Shown here: positions 22,647 to 33,795 of the stretch, one piece after another
Numbering within the stretch: position 1 is the stretch's first letter
How the letters are laid out: each line of letters begins with the position of its first letter
NCBI GenBank assembly: GCA_018292915.2
Contig: JACVVK020000057.1
Coordinates: forward strand, 117,001-181,000
DNA: 64,000 nucleotides
Source: Batillaria attramentaria
Taxonomy: Eukaryota; Mollusca; Gastropoda; Batillariidae
Direction of reading: 5' to 3'
Position numbers and translations under genes: made by a program
Notes under the pieces: model-generated
Told to the model about the DNA's origin: nothing
What the model saw: the letters and a program-made list of their open reading frames with translations, nothing else
Databases searched by the model: none

Positions 22647-22772
22647 TGCGACAGCGTCCCCTCGAATGGCTGGCAAAAGCACGTGGTAACCGACGGGACG
22701 CCGACCCTAGGTGAGTAGGGATTTGCTCATTGCGCCATGCGGAGACTATTCTGCCAAATTTGGCGGAGGTAA

Positions 22773-23171
22773 GGCCCGATGCACACGAGCGTCAGCGTCA
22801 TGATGCCGAGCGGCGGATCTGACTCCCGGCGACAGTTTCAAGGCGCCGCCACGTGTGCATGACATCGGCGCCTGGCGACAGGCAACGGCATCAATGATGC
22901 CAGGCGGCGGAATCCTTTGACGCCGCGTATAGAACATGTCCTATTTCTGCTGCTGACGCCGCGCTGCAGACTTGGTTTCAGCCAATCAGAAAGCAGTGTG
23001 GGTCAGCGCGTGCAGTGTGGGCTCAGCGAACAGGCCGTGCAGGCGAATGACGCCGAAGCCAAGTGTGCATGCAAACGGCGCACACCGCGCGCTCACGCGA
23101 GGCGTATGATGCGAGACAGCCTTCGCTGTTTGCTTCATGGTGCTGACGCCGACGCTCGTGTGCATCGGGCC
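22773..23171. mobile_element. Harbinger-like element with TAA target duplication
   Basis: The left terminus is 'ggcccgatgcacacgagcgt' and the right terminus is its reverse complement with minor change ('acgctcgtgtgcatcgggcc'). TAA flanks both ends (22770-22772 and 23172-23174). Three-base TAA/TTA target duplication is characteristic of PIF/Harbinger. About 400 bp, GC-rich, no transposase frame. Confidence 0.75.
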
Positions 23172-23307
23172 TAAGCTACAAGAGGGTTAAAAGCCATGAG
23201 GGTGGATCAGCAAAGCACTTTGGCGAGCATAAAAAACCGATAATAATTATGACAGATTACCATTTTTGGCTTATTATGTCCTTCTGGGCTGGTGCAGTGG
23301 TGCCACT

Positions 23308-23648
23308 AAAGCCGGCTCTCAGCTGGGCACTGCGGAGCGCCACAGTGCTGTCCACAGCTGTGACACAGTTGTAATTTTGGGGGTTCCGCCGCTGTTGCGT
23401 CATCACAGCAACCTGGATTTCAAATAGCCACAACTGTGACTGTGGTTTCCACAACAGATTCTGATTGGCTGTACTACGTCACTCGGCGCGCAAACATGAC
23501 GGACAGTGCATCTTCAATCATCTTCAATTGGTTTGTCACCGAGCACAGCTTGTGTTCAGTTTTGTAGTTAGTAGACACACCGAGCACAACAACTGTGATG
23601 TGCACATGTGTGTTTCGCGCGCTGTGCCCAGTTAACAGCAGGCTTAAG
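23308..23648. mobile_element. Harbinger-like non-autonomous element, copy H1b
   Basis: The left end 'aagccggctctcagctgggc' and the right end, reversed, 'taagcctgctgttaactggg' match. The inside is a shorter, diverged copy of 21310-21790, and its frame starts MTDSASS and ends early. Confidence 0.6.
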
Positions 23649-23744
23649 ACGCAGACAGGCTTGCTTTAAGCTGACTGAAGCCAATACACAGTAGCCGGTA
23701 CCATTCTTGTCAGTCCTAGGGCGGAGGGACTGGGTTTTTTTTTC

Positions 23745-23870
23745 TGCCACAACTCTTTGCCAGCTTCAGTGGTGTTCCTCCCAGGTAATGGGTAGAATCC
23801 ACGGAGGGCTCGGAAGCTGGGACAATTTTTATTATGCATGATGATGGAGATGAGGATGATCTACTTAAGG
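23745..23870 (-). mobile_element. SINE-B 3' fragment
   Basis: 'gccacaactctttgccagct', 'gtagaatccacggagggctc' and 'ttattatgcatgatgatgga' are the reverse complement of the SINE-B end. The fragment stops where the next TIR element begins, so that element may have inserted into it. Confidence 0.65.
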
Positions 23871-23878
23871 CCGCGATC

Positions 23879-24361
23879 CACGATCAGACAGTGCGGGACC
23901 GCAGTGCAAGATCTGATGAGTTCCTATGGCAACCAGCAGATTCTTGACGTCACTGTCGGACAGTGCGGGATGCGGGCTAGGGTTCAGACGGCGCTACTTT
24001 CTAGCCCGCACTGCGGGACGGGTTCCATCAGACAGCCAGTCAAATTGCGAGCTTCGCGCACACGCCCTTTTTACCATTGACCCCAACAAAAGATGGCCGA
24101 CCTTTCTCGAGAGCAGACGTCCGCGCTCATCGAACTGTATCATAATTATACTGTTAATTAAGACCACGGTTTCTTCTTCGTCGCTGCTGTGTACATCCGC
24201 CATCAGTTATGATAGCAGTGACCTTCAAATCAACTGCTCTGGAATTTCCGGTGGCAGACTGTCCGCCGGTCAGGCACTGCGGGATAGTGGAGCGCTACAT
24301 CCCGTCAGACATCCGATCCAGCAGCCGTCCATCCCGCACTGTCTGATCGTGGATCGCGGGC
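23879..24361. mobile_element. TIR element flanked by TTAA, Harbinger-like
   Basis: The left end 'gccgcgatccacgatcagac' continues as agtgcggga. The right end is its near-perfect reverse complement, so the inverted repeats are about 28 bases. Both ends abut TTAA. At 24093 a short frame MADLSREQTSALIELYHNYT stops after 22 residues; it echoes the MAD..EQT start in 21310-21790. Confidence 0.65.
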
Positions 24362-26338
24362 TTAATTAGAGGTTAATGGCCGTAGTTGCCTCCCCTGCCA
24401 GAGGGGACCCAAATCGAGACACAAGCGCCTTCTCACGCTACAGCGCAAAATTTTTGTCTGTAATACAGCCAAGCAAGGCTTTTTGAATGCTTTGCAGGCT
24501 GCCACCTCCCCCAAAATGAAAGAGAAATATTGTGCGCTTGACTGAGTGCTTATTTACATTTTCTTGGTTTGTATACTCGATGACGTTGCTGGCTGGCTGG
24601 CTCTCAGCGCTTCAGGCAGAACCAAGTCGGAAGATTTAGCTTGAGTTTCTTACAGCAAGATTTGGCCTATTTCCTTTTGTGTTCAATTCACTTTGTCACG
24701 GATGCGTGACTTAGGTTGTGAAGGGTAAATCATGTGCCGGTATGATTTCCATATGCATCGTAACTATGTACTGTGTGACACACGTGCCTTATTTTCTACA
24801 CGGGCCACGCATGTATCCCTTAGTGAGGGTTTTACACGGGACATTTGTGTGTAATATGCTGACTTGTCCGTTTCCCTTGTCAAAGTCGATAGAGGTCCCC
24901 TTTTTACACGTGATGCAGATGTATCCTGTGCGGTACTCACCCTATTCGCCCTAATGGTATAAAAGCCATCCTGATTCACTTCCTATTCGCATTTGGCCCG
25001 GTAGTACCGACACGTCCGTTCCTGAGATGGCACGTATTTTCGTCCGTTGTCTTCTGTGGTCTACCGTCTGTAACCCCTCGCATTTTGCATATGGGGGTAA
25101 ATAGTTCATATGTTATTTCCCGTGTTATGTTTCAGGTCAGCTATTTTCTCTTGTGTAGATATTACCAACGGCCAGGAAGTTAATATGAAACTCGACTATT
25201 GTGGCCGAAGTGTTATGTCGGCTAAGTATCTGTTTGGTTATCAGCCGTTTTACCAGTGAGTTTGTTAACACTGACCCGTCTGTATATTTTGCTGACTTGT
25301 CCGATGTGACAGCTGTAAGCTTCTACCTTTAACGCTTAGTAGTATGTGCAGTTTCCTTAAGCGTTCGTACATAGGAGCGTTCGCTAGTTTGTACCATGGG
25401 TTAATGTTATCCCATAGGTAGGCAGTATGTGCTAGTTGAGTCCAAAGACTTACAATAGTGTATATTTGCGCAGGGGTTCTAGCCCGAGTGGCTGTTTTTC
25501 GGGAGCCAGTAGCTGCCCTCTAGACCCTTGTCGTGTGGAAGATTTCATGGCCCTGCGTCGACTGAAGGGGTAGGAGCCTGACTGCCCGTATCCGGGATTC
25601 AGCGTGGGTGCTGGTCCGCGAGAGCATCAGCTGTTGTGATGCTGTGGTAGAGCTGCCGAGCCAGTTCTGTTTTCCGCCGCCTGTGGTTTTGTCTACGGCT
25701 TCTAAAACTGCACATCTGCGCGCTTGACCATCGTTGGAGGTACCATCTCATGCACGTTAAAACGTTCTACAACTGAGCGCTCTTAGATATAATTATTATT
25801 TATATCTTTTGTATCTCAGGTATATTATTTATTACCTGTCGGTGCACCGTTTATTCCGGCTGCTTGATATCACTGGTGTTGTTACTGTACTGTTGACGCG
25901 TTATGCGATGACTGTTTGTCTTGCCAATAATATTGTGGTGGTGTGAATCCCCGCGCGTCTCGGTGTCAGTTACTGTCGTGCGACTGCGTGTGAGTGAGAG
26001 CTACGAAAGAGCACGCACTTTTTACACCTACACTTTGCAGCACACACGGTCGTGACACTCCTTATGCCTACTGCCCGTGGTCCGTACAGGCGTAAAGGCA
26101 CAAACTGGCCGTGGGGTCATGTCAGTGCAGCGTGCGTTAGGTTGGTGGGCCATAGAGACTCACGCCTCACGTTTCACGCCTCATGCTTCTCGCCTTACGC
26201 GTGAATAGAAAAATGAACAGACGTGGTCTCTCTTGCGTGGGCCATACAATTCCACTCACGCTTCATGGCTCACGGTTCACGCGTGAGGAGAGAAGTGGGA
26301 CTGCCCACTTTTCTCGATGCGTGAAGTTCAAATTCAAT
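24362..26338. other. 2 kb spacer without recognised gene
   Basis: No open frame with domain content and no SINE. A few motifs recur near 26160-26300 (variants of ctcacgcctcacgtttcacg) just upstream of the MADF exon. Confidence 0.45.
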
Positions 26339-26480
26339 ATGGATGACTACAGAGAAAATTTAATCGAGTTGGTCCGGGCAAGGCCCCTCCTCTGGAATCC
26401 ATGTGTGCCTGATTACAAGGACAATGACCAGAAAGCACAAGTTTGGGACGACTTGAAAAAGCTTCTAACTGCACCCAAAG
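26339..26480 (+). CDS. orphan MADF-domain exon
   Basis: It opens with ATG and encodes MDDYRENLIELVRARPLLWN, then PDYKDNDQKAQVWDDLKKLL, ending in phase 1 at a good donor (AAAG/gtaact). This is the first two helices of a MADF DNA-binding domain (Adf-1/Stonewall type, related to Myb/SANT): an acidic start, ELVRxRPxLW, PDYKDNxxKxxxW. No second exon is found before the receptor on the opposite strand. MADF and Myb-like proteins are often the second protein of PIF/Harbinger elements, and Harbinger-like remnants crowd this spacer, so a transposon relic is as likely as a host gene start. Confidence 0.6.
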
Positions 26481-27211
26481 GTAACTTTTAATCGATTATT
26501 TATTTATTTATTTATTTATTGTAATTCATAGCGCAGTCAACGAATAGTGGCGCGTGACTTGTGAGGAACTGATAAGTAGGGCAGGTGAAACTGCTTAATC
26601 TTAAGAAGAATATCATTCAAAGCATGTGCTCATGTACTGACATTCAAAAGTGCACTCGCAAATACTTCGTAGAGAATTTTCTGTGCGATCATTTTTTACG
26701 TGATGCAAGGAACATAACTTTTCACCTCCAAAAGTGAGCAAAATAACTGTGCACCGGCCGTGACGTATGAGTTCCAAATGTTTGAAATGACGCACTTTCT
26801 GATTGATGACGTAACTGAAGTGTGTTTTTGTAGACTCGTAAACCACTGAGTGGGTAATGGAAAGTCATAACCACAGACGTATAGAGATAGACGCACCGCG
26901 GTGCCGGAAAAGTGACGCGTTAGTTATTTAGGGCTTAACGCCGCGCAAGCAACAGAGGCTAATTCGCGGCAAGGAAAAGTGACGCCGCCGCGCGCCATGT
27001 TGCTAGTACCTGGAAGTGCCAGCTGTTTAAATAGCGCGCATAGCATTGGCCAGACGCTATCAGCTGTTTACATAGCGCGCATAGCATTGGTCCGCTTTAT
27101 CTTACGTCACATTTCTGATGACTTCTTTCTAAAGAACTTTGTATTTCTGATTCACAAACGTCCTACCCCGGTCAGTTAGAATGGATAATCATAAACAATC
27201 CAGTCCTCGGC
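26481..27211. other. (ATTT)n and a short direct repeat
   Basis: ATTT units at about 26497-26520. Near 27018-27095 'agcgcgcatagcattgg' occurs twice, each after an 'agctgttta' block. No gene. Confidence 0.5.
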
Positions 27212-27372
27212 GTTTACGGCTTTAACGTTTATTTCCACCACATATGGGGAATGTCACAGACGGGGAAACGAAAAAAAAAATGCCAGCACAAAATTAATAT
27301 TTGGCCCCAGCCGGGATTCGAAATCACGACCCGAACATTCGCAGTCCAACGCTGCACCGCTCGACTGTCCCG
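27212..27372 (-). mobile_element. SINE-A copy
   Basis: Reverse complement of the family: 'gtttatttccaccacatatg', 'ggccccagccgggattcg' (box B side) and 'gcagtccaacgctgcaccgc'. It lies just past the stop of receptor copy 2. Confidence 0.7.
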
Positions 27373-27478
27373 GTTGTAAAATTTGGGTTTGCAGTTTGTG
27401 CTGTATGACGACTGCAAAGTTCTACGAGTCCGATAGCAGTACATACCACCGTGCACACGCATTCATCTCTATAGCCAG

Positions 27479-30400
27479 TCATTCAACAATCGTGCCCTGA
27501 GACGTGGAAGACAAGTCCGATACTTCCGGCCTTGGCCTCTGCTTTTGAGTCAGACGTTTGCAGATTCTATCCAGGTGCTGTCGAAGTTCCTTCACTTTCT
27601 CCACTGGCCACGTGATCATATCCAGCTTTAGTCTGTCTAGGGTTCTTTGGAGGCGAACCTCTTTCCTTCGTTTCCTCCGCCTCTCCAGCAGCAAGTTGAG
27701 CGTGTACAGGAACGGGTTGATGGCCGAGTTGATGGGCTGTACAAAGATGGCTGCCAAGACAGTGACCTCGCCGGGTATCGGAGTGCCTTGATCAGCCAGC
27801 AGCCCCATCAGACCCACAGGGAACCAGCAGCAAAAGTCGGAGAAGACGATGAGGAAAAGGCGGCGGGCGATGGCCATGTCCTGCTGACGACGCTGTGTCT
27901 TGTCGGCCATGAAAGTGTCACGCGCAGCACGATAGATCAAGATCTGTCCAATTCCGATCAGCAGAAAGAGAACAAAGTTGAAGACTACAAGAACGCCAAA
28001 GGCGTACTGCTTGCCAGGAAACTGGAGCCGCGTAATGGGTAGTGGCAGACATATTCCGGTCTGGCTGTAGAACTCCCACCCAGTCGCCGGCAGTAGAGGC
28101 ACCACGGCCAGCACGATGCCGGTCAGCCAGGCCGCACTACAGGCCACGAGAGCGGAGCGCAAGGTCAGATGCAGGTGACGTTTAAGGGGGAACCGCAGAA
28201 CGAGCAGACGGTCCAGGGTGATGATGCAGATGATGAAGGCCGACACCTCGGTAGACACCAGAGCCAGAAAGCCGGCCGTCGTGCAGGCAGCGCTGTGGGT
28301 CCATACCTGTCGCTTCCAGACATACTGACCCCTATAGACAGTGACAGGGATGAAGAAAACTCAAAAAGAGCCAATAAAATGCATATGATGAAAATATTTA
28401 ATCATAAAAAACTAAACACGGCAAATTTATGCTCTTACGATTGCTCTTTAACTTCCCGTTTACCTGAACTCAATATCAGCCGAGCCGATCATCATGAGGT
28501 AGACGCCCATCAGGAAGTCAGATCCACACAGGTTGGCCACCAGCACGCGGAACCCCGAGGACGAACCTTCCACCTCCAGACACAGCCTGTAGATCAGCAC
28601 CCCCATGTTGCCCAGCACGGCGAGGAGAGACAAGATCCAAAGACACACTCGGAAGAAGTCGGATCGCACAAGGTCGCTACAGGAGGACAGCTCATCGTAG
28701 GGCGCCTCACACACTGTGTCAGAAGACGTTTCTGGATTCAGCTTGAAGTACACACAGCATAAGTTGTAGTCGTCCGATACAATGGTGCGGAGATATTTTA
28801 TACCAGAAAACATGTCTTTACTGATGGTGTAGATTTCGTTTTCTCTGATGTCTAAATATTTCAACAGCTTCAGAGCAAGGAAAGTGTTGTCTGGAATGGA
28901 TTTTATTCCATTGCCGCTGATGTCCAGGTGTGTCAGCTTTTTTAACGCCTTGAAGCTGTTTCTTCCAATGATCCTGATCCCAGTTTTGCGTAATATCAGC
29001 GATGATAAATTGTACATCTGAGCACGTTGTACAAGGTGTGTGAACTGATCATGTAGACATGGCAGGAGAGGATTTTTAGAGAGGTTCAGGTGAGTAATTC
29101 TGTTCATGTGTGTCCAAGACAGGGCGCTCAGATCGGTCAGAAGGTTGTCACTAACATCAAGTACCCGCAGATAAGGCAGTAATTCATTAATAGTGATATC
29201 TTGCAGCTGGCATGACGACACAGTGAGGTAGTGAATAGTTAATCCAGGACCATTCCATTCGAGGTCCGACTGTTTAGACCCGCTGAAGTCCAAATATCGT
29301 GCCAATGGAAATTTTGTCATGTTATACATTTTCCAGCAGGTGTAGGCGTACCCCTCACACGTGCAACTGTCTGGACACGTCAGGTTACAGTAGCGCTCGT
29401 CATCTTTCAAGGGACAATGGTAGACGCCGTCACAGAGATAGTCAGGGTGGATACAGATGGTGTGGCGATAACAGCGGTAGTAGCCTGGACAGTTCAGTGT
29501 CTGCATGCCCTCGTCGTCACTGTATGGCCAGGGACAGTCGTGTTGCCCGTTATTGACGGCAAAACTAGGAATACACAATCCTTCGCGACACTGAAAGTGA
29601 GTTTCCGGGCAGCCTTCTCCTTCGGGAACCTTTGTCAGCTCCGCCATTCCATATCCGTCAAAATCTACTCTCATAAGATTCAGACTGTCTACGTCTACGA
29701 AAGACAGGAGTGCACTGTCATATACGTGGAAATCCCCTTGAAAATTCACGCATTGTTCAAACCTGTAGTTAAAATGTGTTTTCAGTATACACTCGGACAT
29801 GGCCGGACAATGCACGATATGAGGGTCCGGATAGCACTCGGTACATTGTTTTTCGTCACTCCTATCGAAGCAGTCTTTCATTCCATTACAACGTAGGCTT
29901 TTAGGAATGAGTTCGTGTGTGGTTTCGCACTGTACGAAAAGATTGTCAATAATAACCATCATGGACATTTTCTGACAGAACTGTTCGTCACTCCCATCCC
30001 CGCAGTCGTCGAACCCGTCACAGTCCAACGTGTAGTGAACCCGCCGGCCGTTGTCACAGTGCAGAAGAGGCATGTTGCTTGCCGACCAGTTAGCGTGCTC
30101 AATGTCGGACTCACAGAAATGGAAGGGTTGAACAAACGTTCCGTCAGAGCAGCGCTTTACAGGGAACTTGTCTGCTGTCCGTGATGGTGACGTCAGAGAC
30201 ACCGAACTGTCAGACGATGTCACGGGGCTTCGGAATACTTGTGTCAATAGATATGGCCGGTTGGTATATTCTTTACAGTCTATGCGTTTCAGGTGAATAG
30301 TAGGAGAGATGCGCAATACTGCACAAAATGATAGCGTCGCAAAATTCGCCTTCGTTCGATACACTTTTTGATCGCCCGCCCACCCCGGTACAAACCGATA

Positions 30401-32260
30401 TAAATTATCGCGAGTTACGGATTTGATGAAGTCTCCTCCAGTAAACTTCACATAACCTTCTTTATACCCGGATTTAGAAATCAACATAGCCGCTAGTTTC
30501 ATGGATTCAGTTGAAGGGAAGATGCCAAAATTAGGAAGTGAACCGAACAGATCCCACCACCGAAAAGCAAAACTTTCAAAAGTTTTTAATTTCACGCACA
30601 CTGACCACGTGGTCCAATTAGCAAAGACCCATCCTCTCTCACAGAGTGGTTCGTGGTAGGTACAGTTGTAGTTCAGCTCGTCCTCACTGTTCCAGCATTG
30701 CCCTACCATGTCACACCTGAACGCTGGCGGAATAACGTAGGGTGAGGAACAGTAGTACACACCATCAAATACTTTAGGCGGCATTTTAACCAGTGGATAC
30801 GTCTCGTAGCTGAGCACGAAGCTTGACTCTCCCGTACATGTGTTGCTGTCGTGTTGGTGTCCTTGACCCTCACCTGACGGGTGCTTTTGGTCTTGTAAGA
30901 TCCTCACGTGCCCGACAGCGGAATAAAGCAGCATGGGTTGCACGGGAAGATCCCCCGTTACAGATCCCACCTTGTCCCATCCTTGGCGGTTATTCGCCTG
31001 GTAAACATAGACAGCGTCACTATAATCGTCTGTGACACCACGCTGTAAGGACAATGTCACGAACTGCAGCACGATGCCGTATCCGGGAGCAGCGTCAATC
31101 AACCAAGTGCACACGGAGGACTGGTTACCTCCCCTCCATTCTATTCTTCCTTCTCTGTCCGTCAGGTAGCGCACGAAGCCGTTTCCAGGGCAGCAACCTT
31201 TGTCCTCAATGAAGTGAGGGGAGAAATCGCGTTCATATCTGTTGACAGTTTCCATGTTAGGTATTTCTGTTTGAAACATTGTTGTCGGTTCCGAAGGCAT
31301 TTTCATGACTGGTTCAGACGCTGCGACTTGTTCTGGTGTTGTATCTGACATGTTCATGAAAACTGGTTCAGACGCTGCGAAGGAACTGACGTGTTCTGAT
31401 GTTGCAGCTGACGCATTCATGAAAACTGGTTCAGACGCTGCGAAGGAACTGACGTGTTCTGATGTTGCAGCTGACACGTTCATGAAAACTGGTTCAGACG
31501 CTGCGAAGGAACTGACGTGTTCTGATGTTGCAGCTGACGCATTCATGAAAACTGGTTCAGACGCTGCGAAGGAACTGACGTGTTCTGATGTTGCAGCTGA
31601 CACGTTCATGAAAACTGGTTCAGACGCTGCGAAGAAACTGACGTGTTCTGATGTTGCAGCTGACGCATTCATGAAAACTGGTTCAGACGCTGCGAAGGAA
31701 CTGACGTGTTCTGATGTTGCAGCTGACACGTTCATGAAAACTGGTTCAGACGCTGCGAAGGAACTGACGTGTTCTGATGTTGCAGCTGACGCATTCATGA
31801 AAACTGGTTCAGACGCTGCGAAGGAACTGACGTGTTCTGATGTTGCAGCTGACGCATTCATGAAAACTGGTTCAGACGCTGCGAAGGAACTGACGTGTTC
31901 TGATGTTGCAGCTGACGCATTCATGAAAACTGGTTTAGACGCTGCGAAGGAACTAAAGTGTTGTGATGTTGTATCTAACATATCCCCTGCCTGTGTCGCA
32001 GGGTTAGTAACCGTCTTTGAACACTCCGAGGAATCTGCTCGTCTGTCTCGCTCTTGTGTAACGAGCGGTTCTCTCTCGTCTCCTGGCTCATGCTTGGCTT
32101 CTTTCTGAGTGTATGTTTGTCTGCTGGGCGGTTCTCTCTCGTCTCCTGGCTCATGCTTGGCTTCTTTCTGAGTGTATGTTTGTGCTGCTTGGCTCGCTGG
32201 GTTGGCCCTTGTCTCACTACAGCAGACCACAGACAAAATTACCACCAGCAGGGGCTCCAT
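27479..32260 (-). CDS. GRL101-like receptor, copy 2, with glyco-repeat stalk
   Basis: Intact receptor of about 1,550 residues in two exons: 32260-28464 (donor gtaaac) and 28331-27479 (acceptor ctatag). Order of parts: signal peptide (MEPLLVVILSVVCC); two 21-residue units with QTYTQKEAKHEPGDE; about eleven 21-residue units with FAASEPVFMNAS, each with an Asn-X-Ser sequon; a CUB-like region (GCCPGNGFVRYL); a divergent region with CERGWVFANWTTW that may be a decayed C-type lectin fold; LDL-receptor class A modules (CDGFDDCGDGSDEQFC, CPETHFQCREGLCIP, CDGVYHCPLKDDERYC); a Cys-capped set of leucine-rich repeats; a rhodopsin-type domain with LDRL for DRY, CWFP and NPFLY; and a basic C-terminal tail. 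It would sit in the plasma membrane and couple to G proteins. The ligand is unknown. Convergent with copy 1; the leucine-rich and helix regions are almost identical between the two, the middle is not. Confidence 0.92.
31306..31952 (-). repeat. 63-bp in-frame repeat, about 11 units
   Basis: Period is exactly 63 bases (for example ttcatgaaaac at 31353 and 31416). It encodes 21-residue units with FAASEPVF and MNAS, MNVS or MNMS. Part of the array alternates NAS and NVS units, which suggests expansion in two-unit steps. Because 63 is a multiple of 3, the antisense frame is also open for 267 codons. Confidence 0.95.
32066..32190 (-). repeat. 63-bp duplication, 2 units, in receptor N terminus
   Basis: 'ggttctctctcgtctcctgg' recurs 63 bases apart. 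It encodes two nearly identical 21-residue units rich in charged residues, and has the same period as the larger array but unrelated sequence. Confidence 0.9.
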
Positions 32261-32294
32261 GTTCTTCAGTCAGGGCGTCGCACTTGAACATCCA

Positions 32295-32486
32295 GGGTTG
32301 CACATTTTCCACAGCTTCTATAGGACAAAGTGTCCTGGAAACAGCAAAGTGATAGGACACAGTGTCCTGGCCACTTAGTGGCAATAAAAAAATTTAATAG
32401 GACAAATGTCCGCTTGAGGTGGGAAAAATAGGACATTTGAAATTTGTATAGGTCAGTGTCCTGGGACCGACTTAAATGTGCAACCC
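32295..32486. mobile_element. 192-bp TIR element just upstream of receptor copy 2
   Basis: It begins 'gggttgcacatttt' and ends 'aaatgtgcaaccc'. Inside, 'aggacaaagtgtcct', 'aggacacagtgtcct' and related near-palindromes recur. It starts 35 bases upstream of the receptor ATG and so would lie in its 5' UTR or promoter. Confidence 0.65.
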
Positions 32487-32515
32487 AATTACACTGACAA
32501 TGGTGCAAGGGTAGG

Positions 32516-32622
32516 TGGGTGGGTGTTTGGGAGTTTAACGTCCTTTTCCACCACTTACGGGTGATATCAAAAACGAAGCAACAAGAAAAAGGCCAGCACA
32601 AATATTTGGCCCCTGTCGACCT
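32516..32622 (-). mobile_element. SINE-A 3' fragment
   Basis: 'gggagtttaacgtccttttc', 'gatatcaaaaacgaagcaac' and 'ggccagcacaaatatttggc' are the reverse complement of SINE-A. Confidence 0.65.
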
Positions 32623-32624
32623 GC

Positions 32625-32805
32625 GACATCACCAGAGAAATCAAGCGCAGTAGATGGCGCTGGATTCGACACATCCTCAGGATGCCCCCAACCCCGCACT
32701 ACCCCGGGTGGCTCTTCGTTGGACCCCAGATGGAAAAAGAACCAGAAGAAGACCCAAGGAAACGAGGCGGCAGACAGTGGACAAGGAGCTGAAGGAAAAC
32801 AAACT
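32625..32805 (+). pseudogene. LINE reverse-transcriptase C-terminal fragment
   Basis: In shifting frames it reads EIKRSRWRWIRHILRMPP, then VALRWTPDGKRTRRRPKETR and TVDKELK. This matches the W.GH.LRM / R.RGRP..TW.R.. signature near the end of many LINE ORF2 proteins. It is frameshifted and truncated at both ends. Confidence 0.75.
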
Positions 32806-33011
32806 GCTGTGTTAACATTTCCAAAACTTCAAGCCAAGCAAAGTGACAACGAGAGAGCCATATGGGCGGATAACGTGTTGACTCCGGAGGTCACTCAAAA
32901 AAGGATTGTTACCAACCGTCAGTGTAAAAAAGCAACTGTTCTGCCAAAACGACGATTTCCGAAACCGACACTCCCACACCCACGCCTGTGACCTCGGCCT
33001 CTGAGGTCAAG

Positions 33012-33075
33012 GTCACCCAATATATATATATATATATATAGATGGAGAGAGAGAGAGAGAGAGGAAGAGAGAGAT
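33012..33075. repeat. (TA)n-(GA)n microsatellite
   Basis: About ten TA units, then GA units. Confidence 0.9.
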
Positions 33076-33086
33076 TTCACAATTAG

Positions 33087-33212
33087 GTGCCCCCGATTAC
33101 GGAAAATACACCACACGAGTTTTATTTCGACCGTAAAACTGCGAGTTTTAACGAGCAGTTTCACGGTCGAAATCAACAAACGAGTGTGGTGTATTTTACG
33201 TATCGGGGGCAC
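33087..33212. repeat. 126-bp hairpin / foldback element
   Basis: Left arm from 'gtgcccccgattacggaaaa' to 'cgaccgtaaaactgc'. The right arm is its reverse complement with few mismatches, and the loop is about 12 bases. Near-perfect arms of about 56 bases make a strong cruciform or RNA hairpin. No coding content. Confidence 0.8.
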
Positions 33213-33420
33213 GGAACTGGGAAAATTATTTATACCACGTCCCTACCTGCATTTCTTTGATTTGAAAGCTGACGTCGGCAATCCAAATGCTTCACGCGAC
33301 ATCACTGACTGAGGTGTTTTACGTCGGTTTGTCCATAGGCTTTGAGAAGTCACCTGGTCCGTTTCGAAGCCTTCGTCTGAGTAGAGAACCGGAACTAGGC
33401 TGTTACAGGGCGACTGTATA

Positions 33421-33484
33421 CATTCACATTCAATCAGCCAACCATTCACATTCAATCAGCCAACCATTCACATTCAATCAGCCT
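33421..33484 (+). repeat. 3 x 22-bp tandem repeat
   Basis: 'cattcacattcaatcagcc' repeats three times with the same spacing. Confidence 0.85.
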
Positions 33485-33740
33485 CCCGCAGTACCTCAGT
33501 CCGCATCCACCAATACTAAAGAATCAAGACCAAAGCAATGTCAAGTTTTAGTTTAGTATTTCAAAAGAAACAAGGAGGAACGGCCCCGTCCTACAAAGTT
33601 GTTTCTCCAAACTTCATTTTATTTTGTCTGTTTTGTTGTTATTGTTGCCGGTTCTCCCCTCTCCAAGTTCTACCAATGACACTAGATCCTCTACGACCTC
33701 GACCGATTAGTCACGTGACTGGGGGTGGGGCCGGGTGGGG

Positions 33741-33772
<32 letters not shown>

Positions 33773-33795
33773 GACAGAGAGAGGGAGAGAGTGGG
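33485..33795. other. short spacer ending in (GA)n/(GACA)n
   Basis: No gene. From about 33738 to 33795 it is a purine microsatellite leading into the next SINE. Confidence 0.5.

Noticed and set aside
23926..24369. 147-codon plus-strand frame
   Set aside because: It runs through the inverted ends of the TIR element at 23879-24361 and is explained by that element.
31305..32108. 267-codon open frame on the plus strand across the receptor array
   Set aside because: It is the antisense of the 63-base in-frame repeat. A multiple-of-three unit without a stop keeps every unit open; it has no domain and no splice context.
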